Positions 1 through 8,769 of a stretch of DNA of 64,000 bases are shown here, one piece after another. The notes under the pieces are model-generated. The model worked only from the letters and a program-made list of their open reading frames with translations, was not told the DNA's origin and searched no databases. The stretch spans positions 3,586,698 to 3,650,697 of the forward strand of contig JAAVVV010000001.1 in NCBI GenBank assembly GCA_023910605.1, read 5' to 3'. Position 1 is the first letter of the stretch, and each line of letters begins with the position of its first letter. Source of the stretch: Bosea sp. (in: a-proteobacteria). Lineage in GTDB: Bacteria; Pseudomonadota; Alphaproteobacteria; Rhizobiales; Beijerinckiaceae. The position numbers and the translations under genes are program-made.

Positions 1-420
1 GAGCTGGCGCAGATGGTGGTCCGCGATGGCGAAGGGGCCCGCAAGTTCGTCGGCGTGACGGTCGAGGGCGCCGTCTCCAACGCCTCGGCAAAGCGCATCG
101 CGTTGTCCATCGCCAATTCGCCGCTGGTCAAAACCGCCATCGCCGGCGAGGACGCGAACTGGGGACGCATCGTCATGGCTGTCGGCAAGGCCGGCGAGCC
201 CGCCGAGCGCGATCGCCTCGACATCTATTTCGGCGACATCCGCGTCGCCACGGGCGGAGCGCGCGATCCGGACTATTCCGAAGCCGCCACCACGGCCTAC
301 ATGCGCGGCGAGGACCTGGCGATCCGCGTCGGGCTGGGGCTGGGGCGCGGCCGCGCCACCGTCTGGACCTGCGACCTGACCAAGGCCTATGTCGAGATCA
401 ACGGCGACTACCGTTCGTGA
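1..420 (+). CDS. argJ: Bifunctional ornithine acetyltransferase/N-acetylglutamate synthase, C-terminal part
   Basis: This is the C-terminal ~139 residues of ArgJ, open at the window edge. ArgJ moves the acetyl group from N-acetylornithine to glutamate in cyclic arginine biosynthesis and is cytoplasmic. The visible part is the beta chain made by self-cleavage: a segment [14 protein letters not shown], then [14 protein letters not shown], and the usual C-terminus ending EINGDYRS, which is characteristic of the family. The cleavage Thr lies upstream of the window. The stop codon TGA overlaps the GTG start of the next gene (417), so the transporter downstream is probably translated from the same mRNA. 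Confidence 0.95.
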   Translation, partial: ELAQMVVRDGEGARKFVGVTVEGAVSNASAKRIALSIANSPLVKTAIAGEDANWGRIVMAVGKAGEPAERDRLDIYFGDIRVATGGARDPDYSEAATTAYMRGEDLAIRVGLGLGRGRATVWTCDLTKAYVEINGDYRS

Positions 421-1331
421 ACGCGGCCGGTCCGGATCGGAGCGCCTCCACGCTCTTCGTCGCCTCGCATCTGGCCATCTGCGCCGCCACCTGGGGATCG
501 AGCTTCATCTTCATCAAGCTCACGCGCGGGGAGGTCGATCCCATCACGCTCTCCTTCATCCGCGCCGCCATCGCTGCGACGGCGATGGCGGCATGGGTGA
601 TGCTGCTGCGCCAGGTCCCCTGGCCTGCCCGCAGCGAAATCCAGGACTGGCTGGTGCTCGGCAGCGTCAATGGCTGGATTCCGAACATCCTGGTGGCCTT
701 CGCGCTCGAGCGCATGGCGGCGGGGATGGCCTCGATGGTGCAGGCGGCGACGCCGCTGTTCACCGCGCTCTTCGCCCACATGCTGTTCGCCGACGAGCGG
801 CTGACGCGCCAGCGCGTCGTCGGAATCCTGGTCGGGTTTGCCGGCACGCTGCTGCTGATCGGCCCGCGCCTGACCGAGGGCGGGGCCGAGACGCTCGCCG
901 TCATCGCCATGATCGCGGTCGTGGTCTGCTATGGCTCGGGCAACATCTACACGCGCTTTCGCCGCGCCTCCCGGCCGGAGCGGCTGGCGCTTGGCCAGCA
1001 GATGATCTCGGCCATGGTGTCGGCCCCGCTGGCGATGGCGATCGCCGGTCCGCTCGCCACCGCCGCAGCGATGCAGGCGCATGGCTGGCCGCTGTTCATT
1101 CTCGGCTCGGTCTGCACGGCGCTGCCGATCCTCATCTTCATGCAGCTCATCACGCGCGCCGGCCCCACCAAGGCGTCCATGACGAGCTATCTCGCGCCCG
1201 CGACGGCTGTGATGCTGTCCGTCATCGTGCTCGGCGAGACGCTCTCGCCCTGGCAGATGGCGGGCGGCGCGGTCATCCTCGTGGGCGTCGCCATCATCAC
1301 CCTTGCGCCGGCAGCCCTGCGGCGCGCCTGA
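417..1331 (+). CDS. EamA/DMT-superfamily transporter
   Basis: An inner-membrane protein of 304 residues with about ten hydrophobic segments in two EamA repeats. The first starts near [17 protein letters not shown] and the second near residue 160. Members export metabolites or amino acids, and the substrate cannot be read from sequence. The start is GTG, overlapping the argJ stop by 4 nt. The second repeat carries the typical [20 protein letters not shown] stretch followed by a GE motif. Position after argJ might suggest amino-acid-related export, but this is only inference from neighbourhood. Confidence 0.85.
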   Translation: MNAAGPDRSASTLFVASHLAICAATWGSSFIFIKLTRGEVDPITLSFIRAAIAATAMAAWVMLLRQVPWPARSEIQDWLVLGSVNGWIPNILVAFALERMAAGMASMVQAATPLFTALFAHMLFADERLTRQRVVGILVGFAGTLLLIGPRLTEGGAETLAVIAMIAVVVCYGSGNIYTRFRRASRPERLALGQQMISAMVSAPLAMAIAGPLATAAAMQAHGWPLFILGSVCTALPILIFMQLITRAGPTKASMTSYLAPATAVMLSVIVLGETLSPWQMAGGAVILVGVAIITLAPAALRRA

Positions 1332-1344
1332 ACGGAGACGGGCC

Positions 1345-1752
1345 GTGCTGAAGCTCACTCTCGTCGTCGCCTGCGCCCTCGTCGATGCAGATGGCCGCGT
1401 GCTGGTCACCCAGCGGCCCGACGGCAAGCCATTGGCCGGACTCTGGGAGTTTCCCGGAGGCAAGCTAGAGCCGGGCGAAAGGCCGGAAGCGGCGCTGATC
1501 CGCGAACTTTCCGAAGAGCTTGGCATATCCGTGCAGGAGCCTTGCCTCGCCCCCCTCACCTTCGCGAGCCATGGCTATGAGGGCTTCCATCTGCTGATGC
1601 CGCTCTACATCTGCCGCCGCTGGGAGGGCGCGCCGGCCTCGCGCGAAGGCCAGGCGATACGATGGATCAGGCCAGGCATGCTGCGCAGCCTCGCCATGCC
1701 GCCAGCCGACGAGCCCCTGATCCCGGCGCTGATCGATCTGCTGGGTCCGTGA
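1345..1752 (+). CDS. mutT: MutT-type Nudix hydrolase (8-oxo-dGTP diphosphatase)
   Basis: A 135-residue Nudix protein. The full Nudix box is present: GGKLEPGE, then after seven residues RELSEELGI, giving the GX5EX7REUXEEXGU pattern that binds the metals. The N-terminus (VACALVDADGRVLVTQRP) and the WEFPGGK segment are those of MutT, which removes 8-oxo-dGTP from the nucleotide pool. I chose the GTG at 1345 because a GGAGACGG ribosome-binding site lies just upstream and the 14 codons before it overlap the previous gene. In many alphaproteobacteria mutT follows argJ, which supports the assignment. Confidence 0.9.
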   Translation: MLKLTLVVACALVDADGRVLVTQRPDGKPLAGLWEFPGGKLEPGERPEAALIRELSEELGISVQEPCLAPLTFASHGYEGFHLLMPLYICRRWEGAPASREGQAIRWIRPGMLRSLAMPPADEPLIPALIDLLGP

Positions 1753-1762
1753 GGGCCTGCGC

Positions 1763-2485
1763 TCAGCGCCCGCCGCGCATGATGAGCTTGTCGTCGCGCA
1801 CCTCATAGGAGGCGAGCCGCTCAAGGAAGCTCATGCCGAGCAGGTTGTCGGACAGAGTGCCTGGCCGCGCCACCAGCGCATCCACCCGCGTCTCCACGAT
1901 CGAGCCGATGGTGACGCGGTCGAGCCGAACCTGCGCAGCGGTGGTGCGCCCGTTGGCCGTGATGACGTTGACGTTGTAGCTCAGCTTTGCAGGCTCAAGC
2001 CCCGCAGCGCGCGCCGTCGTGTCGGTCAGCATCACCATGGTCGCGCCCGTGTCGAACAGGAAGCGCGCATCGCGGCCATTGACCCGCCCCGCCAGCACGA
2101 AGCTGCCCGGGCCTGCGCGCGCCACGATGACCTCGCCGCCGCGCGCCATCACCACATGGCCCGGCGCGATCTCGGCCAGCACGCGGTTGGCCACGACCTG
2201 CAACTCGAAGCGATAGGCATAGGCGGTGACGAGGCCGAGCAGGATCAAGAGCCAGAGCGCCGCATCGCGCGCGGCCTGCCGCCACTTGCCCCTGAACTCG
2301 GCCGCGCCCCAACCCAGCACCAGCACCCCGAAGGCCAGGATCGACACCAGCGAGGCGAACATGGAGGGGTCCAGCCCGAGAATGTGCTCGCCCTCGCCGA
2401 ACAGCACGAGGGCGAGCATCGCGCCGATGAGCATCACGAGGACAACGAGATAGAGCATGTCGGCTGGGGCCTTTCGCGAGGGCAT
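1763..2485 (-). CDS. Membrane-anchored retropepsin-like aspartic protease (TIGR02281 type)
   Basis: A protein of 240 residues. Three hydrophobic segments lie in the first ~95 residues, followed by a soluble retropepsin-like domain. The catalytic motif DTGAT is at about residues 145-149 in FLFDTGATMVMLT, and LSDNLLGMSFLERL near the C-terminus matches the clan AA family found in alphaproteobacteria. The domain would face the periplasm or membrane surface. It is probably active as a homodimer, because only one DTG motif is present. An internal ATG at 2458 is an alternative start. Convergent with mutT, with a 10-bp gap. Confidence 0.8.
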   Translation of the reverse strand: MPSRKAPADMLYLVVLVMLIGAMLALVLFGEGEHILGLDPSMFASLVSILAFGVLVLGWGAAEFRGKWRQAARDAALWLLILLGLVTAYAYRFELQVVANRVLAEIAPGHVVMARGGEVIVARAGPGSFVLAGRVNGRDARFLFDTGATMVMLTDTTARAAGLEPAKLSYNVNVITANGRTTAAQVRLDRVTIGSIVETRVDALVARPGTLSDNLLGMSFLERLASYEVRDDKLIMRGGR

Positions 2486-2557
2486 GGGGCAGCGTCCGCA
2501 GGGCCGCCCCGGCGCCCTGCCATATGGCGTCGCGGGCGCCGCTTTGAAAGGCCGGGC

Positions 2558-3403
2558 TCAGGGCGCGAGCGCAGCGGCGAGGCCCAGATAGACGCCTATT
2601 TCCGCCAGTTGCTGCGCCGCCCCGGCAATGTCGCCGGTCTGCCCCCCGATCAGCCGCAGCGCCAGCCTGGCAAGCAGCGTGACAAGCAGGCCCGCCAGCG
2701 CGAGGCCGGCTGCGAGCCCCGTCCAGGGCAGTCCGGACCCGGCCGTGGCGACCCCGATGATCGCCAGCCCCAGGGCGGCCGCCACGAGCGCCGTGGCGAT
2801 GGTGGGCGTGCCCACGGCCGCGGCCGCGCCATAGGCCCGCGCGCCCGGCAGCGTGGCGAGGATGCGCACACCTTCCACGCGCGAGGCGACGGCCGCCACC
2901 GCGAGCGCGCCCATGGCCGCATCCAGCCCGCCCGTACGCAGGATGGCGGCCAGCGCGGCCACGCGCAGCATCAGCGACAGCATGATGGCGCAGCCCGCGA
3001 AGACGCCGATGCGGCTGTCCTTCATGATCTCGAGCCGGCGTTCGGCGTCATGCCCGCCGAACAGCCCGTCGGCGGCATCGCCCAGCCCATCCTCATGGAA
3101 GGCGCCGGTGCCGATCACCAGCGCCGCAATCGCGAGCACGGCGCTCAGCAGCGGATCAAGCCGCAGCATGGCCGCGATTCCCAGCATCAGCAGCGCCGGC
3201 GCGACGATGACCAGCGCCGCCACGGGCAGGCCTACAGGCTCGATGCGGAAATCGGGCACGGCATGGGGATCGGCCTCGCCCGGCAGGGCAGGCATTGGCA
3301 GGCGCGAATAGAAACGCACGCAGCGCGCCACCGCGAGCGCGAAGCGCCGCGGCGTCATCCTGTCCGGGACCGCGGGCTGCGCCGCCTTGCCTGTGCCTGT
3401 CAT
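2558..3403 (-). CDS. cobS: Adenosylcobinamide-GDP ribazoletransferase (cobalamin synthase)
   Basis: An inner-membrane enzyme of 281 residues that joins adenosylcobinamide-GDP to alpha-ribazole in the last steps of B12 assembly. The hallmark segment FHEDGLGDAADGLFGG is followed by IMKDSRIGVFA. The conserved GGQTGDIAGA motif sits near the C-terminus, and the rest is a chain of hydrophobic helices. The open frame extends 28 codons further upstream, but those residues are not family-like. The ATG at 3403 places the usual RFALAVARCVRFYSRLP start correctly. It is divergent from cobT, which supplies its alpha-ribazole-phosphate substrate. Confidence 0.93.
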   Translation of the reverse strand: MTGTGKAAQPAVPDRMTPRRFALAVARCVRFYSRLPMPALPGEADPHAVPDFRIEPVGLPVAALVIVAPALLMLGIAAMLRLDPLLSAVLAIAALVIGTGAFHEDGLGDAADGLFGGHDAERRLEIMKDSRIGVFAGCAIMLSLMLRVAALAAILRTGGLDAAMGALAVAAVASRVEGVRILATLPGARAYGAAAAVGTPTIATALVAAALGLAIIGVATAGSGLPWTGLAAGLALAGLLVTLLARLALRLIGGQTGDIAGAAQQLAEIGVYLGLAAALAP

Positions 3404-3522
3404 CTCGCGCCTGCCCCTGCCGGTCTGGACGAACCACCGGACATCGTTATAGCAGAAACCAATCCTGCGCCGCGAAGCTGCGGGCATGACACCCCCCGAT
3501 TCGTTGCCGAAAGACCTCTGCC

Positions 3523-4548
3523 ATGTCGATGTCCGCCTCCGGTCTGCCCTTCGACGATGTCCGTGCGCTGCTGCGCTCGATGCCCGGGCCCGATGAGGAC
3601 GCGGCGCGGGCTGTCCGCGAGCGCGACCGGGAGCTGACCAAGCCGGCGGGCAGCCTCGGCCGCCTTGAGGAGCTGGCGCTGTGGATGGCCGCCTGGCAGG
3701 CCAGGACGAGGCCCAGCTGCGACCGGCCGCTTGTCTGCGTCTTCGCAGGCAATCACGGCGTCGCCGAGCATGGCGTCTCGGCCTTCCCTCAGGACGTGAC
3801 GCGCCAGATGCTGGACAATTTCGCGGCCGGCGGCGCGGCGATCAACCAGATCTGCGCCGTCAACGATTTCGGCTTCAAGGTCTTCGATCTTGCACTTGAA
3901 CTGCCGACCGAGGACTTCACCCGCAAGGCCGCGCTCGACGAGAAGGCGGCGGTCGCCACCATGGCCTTCGGCATGGAGGCGATCTCGGGCGGTGCTGATC
4001 TGCTGATCCTCGGCGAGATGGGCATCGGCAACACAACGGCGGCGGCGGCCATCTATGCCGCTCTTTATGGCGGCGGCGGCGGCAAGTGGGCCGGCCGCGG
4101 CACCGGGCTCAACGATGAGGGCCTCGCGCGCAAGATCCTCGCCATCGACACGGCGCTCGACCTGCACAAGGCCTGCCTCAACGATCCGCTGGAGATCCTG
4201 CGCCGGCTTGGCGGACGCGAGATCGCCGCGCTGTGCGGCGCCATCCTGGCGGCACGGCTGCAGCGCATCCCTGTGGTGCTCGATGGCTATGTGGTGACGG
4301 CCGCCGCCGCGATCCTGCATGCGCTCGATCCCTCGGCGCTCGATCATTGCGTGGCCGGTCACCTCTCGGCCGAGGGGGCGCATCGCGAGGTCCTGGCGCG
4401 GCTGAACAAGATGCCGCTGCTTTCGCTGGACATGAAGCTCGGCGAAGCCTCCGGCGCGGCCCTCGCGGCCATGATCGTCAAGGCGGCGGTGGCCACGCAC
4501 AACAACATGGCCACCTTCGAGCAGGCGCAGGTTTCGCGCCGCGAATGA
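3523..4548 (+). CDS. cobT: Nicotinate-nucleotide-dimethylbenzimidazole phosphoribosyltransferase
   Basis: A cytoplasmic enzyme of 341 residues that makes alpha-ribazole phosphate from nicotinate mononucleotide and dimethylbenzimidazole, the lower-ligand branch of cobalamin synthesis. Family motifs in order are KPAGSLGRLEELA, FAGNHGVAEHGVSAFPQ, GEMGIGNTTAAAAI, VVLDGYVVTAAAAIL and a C-terminal LGEASGAALA. By alignment to known CobT, Glu308 in that last motif is the catalytic base. Length is normal. It is divergent from cobS across a 119-bp spacer in which no B12-box could be recognised. Confidence 0.95.
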   Translation: MSMSASGLPFDDVRALLRSMPGPDEDAARAVRERDRELTKPAGSLGRLEELALWMAAWQARTRPSCDRPLVCVFAGNHGVAEHGVSAFPQDVTRQMLDNFAAGGAAINQICAVNDFGFKVFDLALELPTEDFTRKAALDEKAAVATMAFGMEAISGGADLLILGEMGIGNTTAAAAIYAALYGGGGGKWAGRGTGLNDEGLARKILAIDTALDLHKACLNDPLEILRRLGGREIAALCGAILAARLQRIPVVLDGYVVTAAAAILHALDPSALDHCVAGHLSAEGAHREVLARLNKMPLLSLDMKLGEASGAALAAMIVKAAVATHNNMATFEQAQVSRRE

Positions 4549-4578
4549 TCGGCGCCGAGCCGGCGTCAGGGCAAGCGT

Positions 4579-5367
4579 TCAGGCCTTCGCCAACGCCTCG
4601 CGCAGCAGCCGCTCGCCTGCCTCGTTGGCGCACAGAATGTCCTTGGCCTGCGCCAGGTCGGCATGGCCATCGAGGGACAGCACCGTGCCTCCCGCCTCGC
4701 GCACCAGCACGATCCCGGCCGCGACATCCCAGCTGTTGAGCCCGCGTTCCCAGAAGGCGTCGAGTCGGCCCGCCGCGACATAGGCCATGTCCAGCGCCGC
4801 AGCGCCCATGCGCCGCACGTTCTGGAAACGCGACATCACCGAGCCCAGCTCCTTGATGAACAGCGCATGGCCCGGCTTTCCGATATGGGGGATGCCGGTG
4901 CCGATCAGCATGCCGGCGGCTTCGCGCCGGCCGGAGACGCGCAGGCGGCGGTTGTTGACGAAGGCGCCCTTGCCGCGCTCGGCCACGAACATTTCGTCCT
5001 TGATCACGTCGAGCACCACGCCTGCCACCATCTGCCCATCGCGTTCCAGCGCCACCGAGATGCAGAAATGCGGAATGCCGTGCAGGAAGTTCGCGGTGCC
5101 GTCGAGCGGATCGATATGCCAGCGATGGCTCTTGTCGGGCCCCTCGACGACGCCGCTCTCCTCCATGACGAAGCCATAGCCGGGCCGCGCCTTGTCGAGC
5201 GCCTCATAAATGGTCTTCTCGGCCTTCCTGTCCGCCTGGCTGACGAAATCGCCGGGGCCCTTGAGCGAGACCTGGAGATTCTCAACCTCGCCGAAATCGC
5301 GCTTGAGATTGCGGGAGGCCTTGATGACGGCGTCGGTCATCACGGTCATCAGGGGCGAGCGGATCAT
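4579..5367 (-). CDS. Inositol monophosphatase family protein (SuhB-like)
   Basis: A protein of 262 residues with the complete Mg-dependent phosphatase signature. EESG is at about 69-72, DPLDGTANFLHG at about 86-97, and WDVAAGIVLVREAGG near 213-227. The N-terminus LKRDFGEVENLQVSLKGPGDFVS, broken at a conserved Lys, is typical of alphaproteobacterial SuhB/IMPase. Likely substrates are inositol or related sugar phosphates; SuhB homologues can also act in rRNA antitermination, which cannot be judged here. Convergent with cobT (30-bp gap). Confidence 0.88.
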   Translation of the reverse strand: MIRSPLMTVMTDAVIKASRNLKRDFGEVENLQVSLKGPGDFVSQADRKAEKTIYEALDKARPGYGFVMEESGVVEGPDKSHRWHIDPLDGTANFLHGIPHFCISVALERDGQMVAGVVLDVIKDEMFVAERGKGAFVNNRRLRVSGRREAAGMLIGTGIPHIGKPGHALFIKELGSVMSRFQNVRRMGAAALDMAYVAAGRLDAFWERGLNSWDVAAGIVLVREAGGTVLSLDGHADLAQAKDILCANEAGERLLREALAKA

Positions 5368-5431
5368 GGTTTTGCTTTCGGACGGCGGACATGTGAGCGG
5401 CGGCAGGCGGATGCCTCTCGCGGCCTCCGGT

Positions 5432-6538
5432 TCACGGCTTGAAGGCCGGGCCCGTGGTTTGCGCCGCAGCGCCCGGTCTCGTCAAGGCGTTTGCGGTCAC
5501 GTGATCCTGCGCGAAGTCCACCGCCCTCTGGCGCTCCTCCGGGGTGAGGCGCTCGAGTTCGGCGTCCAGCTCCGGATCTTGCAGCCCTTGCGAGCGGGCG
5601 GCGATGTGCCATCCGCCGGCGACAATCGGGTTGCGCGGCAGCCAGCGCCCCTGGAACAGCAGGCGCGAGAGCCGGTTCTGCGCGATGGCGTTGCCCCGCG
5701 CGGCGGCGCGCGCGAAGCGGTAGGCCGCCGCGCGCTCGTCGCGCCCGATGCCCCGTCCGGTGAACTGCAGGATCGCGAACTCCACCTCTCCGGCGAGCGA
5801 GCCGTTGGAGGCGGCGCGCGCCATCATGTCGGCCGCGGCCTCGATGTCCTGCGGCAGGCCCCGCCCCTCGATCATCAGCACGGCCAGCGCGTGCTGGGCA
5901 TCGCCCACCTCGGCATCGCCCGCGCGCTGCAGCAGGGCGATGGCGCGGGTCAGATCCTGCGCCTCGCCGGTCACCAGCAGCGGCAAGGCGAGGTTGAACG
6001 AGGCAAGGCCATGGCCCTGCTCGGAGGCCTGCCCGAGCAGGGCGCGAGCCCTCGCCTCGTCGCGGGGCACGCCCCGTCCGCTCAGGTGGAGCATGCCCAG
6101 CGCGAAGCGGGCATTGGGATCGCCGCGGTCGGCGGCCAGCCGATACCATTCGGCGGCGCGGCGGTCGTCCTGGCGCGTGCCCAATCCCTGGATGATCAGT
6201 TCGGCCAGAAGCGTCATCGCGGCGGCATCGCCGGCGTTGGCCTCGATGCGGCGGGTGGCGAGCCGGAAGGCGGTGACATAATGCCCGGCCTGATAGGCGC
6301 CATAGGCCTGATCGACCTTCGGATCGGCCGAAACAGGCGGCGCGATCCGGGGCGGCACTGCAATTCCCGGCAGGATCGGGCCAGGCTGGACCTGTTGCGC
6401 TGACGGCGGGGCGGAAGCGGGCGGCGAGGACTGCGCGGAGGCCCCGGCATGGATCAGCGCCGCGGCCACGAGTGCGGCAAGAGGCACGGCAAGAGGCACG
6501 GCAAGGGGCACGGCCCAATTTTTCCGTCGCGCGGTCAT
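5432..6538 (-). CDS. Sel1-like/TPR repeat exported protein
   Basis: A 368-residue protein, using the ATG at 6538 that overlaps the stop of the upstream ThiE-like gene as ATGA. It begins with a signal peptide: Arg/Lys-rich start, hydrophobic core, and a cleavage-like AGASAQ. A Pro/Ala-rich linker follows, then four to five Sel1-like repeats from about residue 105, for example ADRGDPNARFALGMLHLSGRG split over the repeat unit, and GDAQHALAVLMIEGRGLPQD. Such proteins serve as protein-protein scaffolds in the periplasm or envelope. The core of the signal peptide contains an unusual AVPL repeat (see repeat entry). Function is unknown. Confidence 0.8.
   Translation of the reverse strand: MTARRKNWAVPLAVPLAVPLAALVAAALIHAGASAQSSPPASAPPSAQQVQPGPILPGIAVPPRIAPPVSADPKVDQAYGAYQAGHYVTAFRLATRRIEANAGDAAAMTLLAELIIQGLGTRQDDRRAAEWYRLAADRGDPNARFALGMLHLSGRGVPRDEARARALLGQASEQGHGLASFNLALPLLVTGEAQDLTRAIALLQRAGDAEVGDAQHALAVLMIEGRGLPQDIEAAADMMARAASNGSLAGEVEFAILQFTGRGIGRDERAAAYRFARAAARGNAIAQNRLSRLLFQGRWLPRNPIVAGGWHIAARSQGLQDPELDAELERLTPEERQRAVDFAQDHVTANALTRPGAAAQTTGPAFKP
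6478..6513. repeat. 12-bp tandem repeat within a signal peptide
   Basis: Three near-identical 12-bp units (GAGGCACGGCAA, twice exactly, then GGGGCACGGCCC) lie in tandem. They encode the repeated AVPL tetrapeptides in the hydrophobic core of the exported Sel1-repeat protein. The period keeps the reading frame, so slippage would change signal-peptide length by four residues per step. Confidence 0.85.
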
Positions 6539-7164
6539 GCCGGCTGCTTGCCCCGCGCGGCGATGCGCGCGCGCGCCTCGGACACCGCGGCCGCAGCCGC
6601 AGCCGCATCCTCGAAGCACCAGGGGCCGAGGGCCACGAACTCGGACCGCGTGGCGGCCAGGGGCTCGACCGCGCCGGCGGACGCGGCCCAGGCGACGCAA
6701 GGCGTCTCGAACACCTCCGCCCACCAGCTGGCCCTGTCAACCAGCGCCGAAAGCGTCATCACCGTGCCGTCGGCTCGCGGCTCGCCAAACATCACGTAAT
6801 CGGCGCCCGCCTCCCCTGCATCCATCGCGTCATGGCGCGCGGCGAGCCCGCCCGCGCCGACGATCCGCTCGGCCTTGAGCGCCTCGCGCGCCGGCCCGAC
6901 CAGAAGCGGGGACGCCACGTGCACGCCATCGGCGCCGCCGCGCACCGCCACCTGCGGCGCAGTGTTGACCAGCACGGCCACGCCCGCCTCCTGCGCCAGC
7001 GGCGCCAGCGCCTTGATGAGGTTGATCTGGGCGCGCTCCTCGCCCGGCGGCACGTCCAGCAGCAGCGATGCCGGATTGAGCAGGCGCAGCGCGGCCTCGA
7101 GCCGGGCGCGGAACGCCGCAGGCTCGGTCAGGACCGGACTGACGAGATAGGTTTCGAACGACAT
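6535..7164 (-). CDS. Thiamine phosphate synthase-family (ThiE/TenI-like) protein
   Basis: A 209-residue TIM-barrel protein. It resembles ThiE/TenI proteins: a run AGVAVLVNTAPQVAVRGGADGVHV matches the family's 'DxAxxxxADGVHLG' segment (shown here in part), and GADYVMFGEPRADG matches the phosphate-binding GADY...G region. Key ThiE residues are partly replaced; for example, the usual VNDR is VNTA. A true thiamine-phosphate synthase role is therefore doubtful, and a TenI-like or divergent role is possible. The ATG at 7164 was chosen because the residues before it overlap the BenE gene and are not family-like. It is coupled to the downstream Sel1 gene by ATGA. Confidence 0.7.
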   Translation of the reverse strand: MSFETYLVSPVLTEPAAFRARLEAALRLLNPASLLLDVPPGEERAQINLIKALAPLAQEAGVAVLVNTAPQVAVRGGADGVHVASPLLVGPAREALKAERIVGAGGLAARHDAMDAGEAGADYVMFGEPRADGTVMTLSALVDRASWWAEVFETPCVAWAASAGAVEPLAATRSEFVALGPWCFEDAAAAAAAVSEARARIAARGKQPA

Positions 7165-7192
7165 GGCGCGCACCGCTTGCTGGGGGCCGGCC

Positions 7193-8353
7193 TCAGGCCT
7201 GGCCCCTGACCTTGAGATGCGCCACGTTGCGCTCGATGGCAAGGGTCGCAAGGCCAGCCAGCAGCGCCCAGAACGCCGCGCCGATGCCGAATATCGACAG
7301 GCCCGAGGCCCCCACCGCGAAGGTGACGACCGCCGCGAAGCGTTGTTTTTCATCCGCCATGGCCCCGGCCAGCGAAGCGGCCAGCGAGCCGATCAGCCCA
7401 AGCCCCGCCACCGCCACGATCAGCGCCTTGGGCATGGCGAACATGATGGCGAGGATGGGCGCGACCAGAAGCGCGATGAGGCACCACAGCAGCCCATACC
7501 AGATGCCGGCCTTCCAGCGCTCCCTGGGATCAGGATGGGTGTCCGGACCCGTGCAGATCGCCGCCGAGATCGCCGCCATGTTGACCATGTGCGCGCCCAG
7601 CGGCGCCGTGAGCAGCGACGCGAAGCCCGTGACCGCCAACGCTGACGCCGTGGGCGGCTGATAGCCAGCCTGCCGCAGCACCGCGAAGCCCGGCAGGTTC
7701 TGCGCCGCCATCGTCACCAGATAGAGCGGCACGCCGATGCCGATCATCACGGAGGGCTCGAAGACGGGGTGCGCCCAGGCGAAGCTCGGCATCAGCGAGG
7801 GCAGCACCGGCGCCGAGGCGAGCCCCGTCGCGAAGGCGAAGCCGATGCCGCCGACAAGGGCCGCGATCACGGCGCCGAACGGGTTGAAGCCGCGCACGAC
7901 CAGGAACAGCAGCACGATCGCGCCGACAAGCATGGGCTCCACCCGCATCTCGTCGAACACCGCCACCACGAAACGGAAGATCACACCTGCCAGCATCGCA
8001 GAGGCGATCGGCATGGGAATCCGCGCCACCAGCGCGCCCAGCGGCTTCACGAATGCGGTGGCGATCATCAGCACGGCCGCCACGATGAACGCGCCGACCG
8101 CCGCATCGAGGCTGATGCCCGATGACGCTGCGATCAGCGCCGCGCCCGGCGTCGACCAGGCGCAGATGATCGGCATGCGGTGCCGCCAGCTCAGGAAAAG
8201 CGCGGCAAGGCCCTTGGCAAGACACAGGCCGGCGATCCACGACACGGTCTGCTCGGGCGTCGCGCCAAGCGACTGCGCGGCGGCGAGCACCACCGCGACG
8301 GAGGCGGCGAAGCCGACGAAGGCAGCCACGAAGGCGGAGAAGAGCTGCGACAC
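7193..8353 (-). CDS. Benzoate/H+ symporter family (BenE) membrane protein
   Basis: An inner-membrane protein of 386 residues with 11-12 hydrophobic segments, and BenE features throughout: AQSLGATPEQTVSWIAGLCL, then WSTPGAALIAAS, MLAGVIFRF and NPFGAVIAALVGG. BenE proteins import benzoate with protons, but chromosomal homologues far from aromatic genes, as here, may carry other substrates. I chose GTG at 8353, which has an AGGGG-type ribosome-binding site seven bases upstream; an ATG at 8443 would add 30 unlikely residues. It is followed by the ThiE-like gene with a 28-bp gap. Confidence 0.85.
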   Translation of the reverse strand: MSQLFSAFVAAFVGFAASVAVVLAAAQSLGATPEQTVSWIAGLCLAKGLAALFLSWRHRMPIICAWSTPGAALIAASSGISLDAAVGAFIVAAVLMIATAFVKPLGALVARIPMPIASAMLAGVIFRFVVAVFDEMRVEPMLVGAIVLLFLVVRGFNPFGAVIAALVGGIGFAFATGLASAPVLPSLMPSFAWAHPVFEPSVMIGIGVPLYLVTMAAQNLPGFAVLRQAGYQPPTASALAVTGFASLLTAPLGAHMVNMAAISAAICTGPDTHPDPRERWKAGIWYGLLWCLIALLVAPILAIMFAMPKALIVAVAGLGLIGSLAASLAGAMADEKQRFAAVVTFAVGASGLSIFGIGAAFWALLAGLATLAIERNVAHLKVRGQA

Positions 8354-8411
8354 GGCAGACCCCTGGAGAGATTGAAAGGAGCTGGCCCAGCGCCCGGAGG
8401 GGTGCAGGCAT

Positions 8412-8737
8412 TCAGGGCTTGGGGGCCCTGCGCAGGCGGGCATGGCGCCATGCGGTGAGCATGGCCTCGGTCAGCTCGTCCTCGGAGAGCCGGTCAAGGC
8501 GCGCCGTGGTCCACCCCTTCCGCCCCACCCGCCGGGCACGGGCGAGAAGGCATCGCGGGCGATGGTGCAGCGATAGCGCTGTTCCTCGGGCGTAAACTTG
8601 AAGTTGGCGCTGGCGCCGTCGGCTGCGAGAACCGCATAGATGCGGTTCACGCCATAGCCGGTGTTATCGAAATGCGGGGCCGCCACCGTGCCCTTGAAGC
8701 CCAGCGCGACGCGGTCGAAATCCACGGCGTTGACCAT
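8412..8737 (-). pseudogene. MmcQ/YjbR-family protein, single-base frameshift
   Basis: The ATG at 8737 opens a MmcQ/YjbR-like protein (MVNAVDFDRVALGFKGT, HFDNTGYGVNRIYAVL, FTPEEQRYRCTI, FSPVPGGWG). After GGWG the frame runs into unrelated residues and stops at 8471. In the neighbouring frame the expected family ending continues cleanly: KGWTTARLDRLSEDEL, then a segment TAWRHARLRRAPKP and a TGA at 8412-8414. Adding one C in the run TGGGGCGGAAGGGG near 8518-8530 restores a ~108-residue protein of normal length. This is either a real inactivating deletion or an assembly error. MmcQ/YjbR proteins are small proteins with a proposed DNA-binding fold. Confidence 0.85.
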
Positions 8738-8769
8738 GCGCGCCCTGTTCCCTTCGCCCGCGCGCCGCT

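Noticed and set aside
3404..3522. Cobalamin riboswitch in the cobS-cobT spacer
   Set aside because: No B12-box or the flanking paired elements could be recognised, and 119 bp is too short for a full element plus two promoters.
2156..3637. Plus-strand 493-codon frame over cobS
   Set aside because: An antisense shadow of the retropepsin and cobS genes, with Gln/Arg/His-rich nonsense composition.
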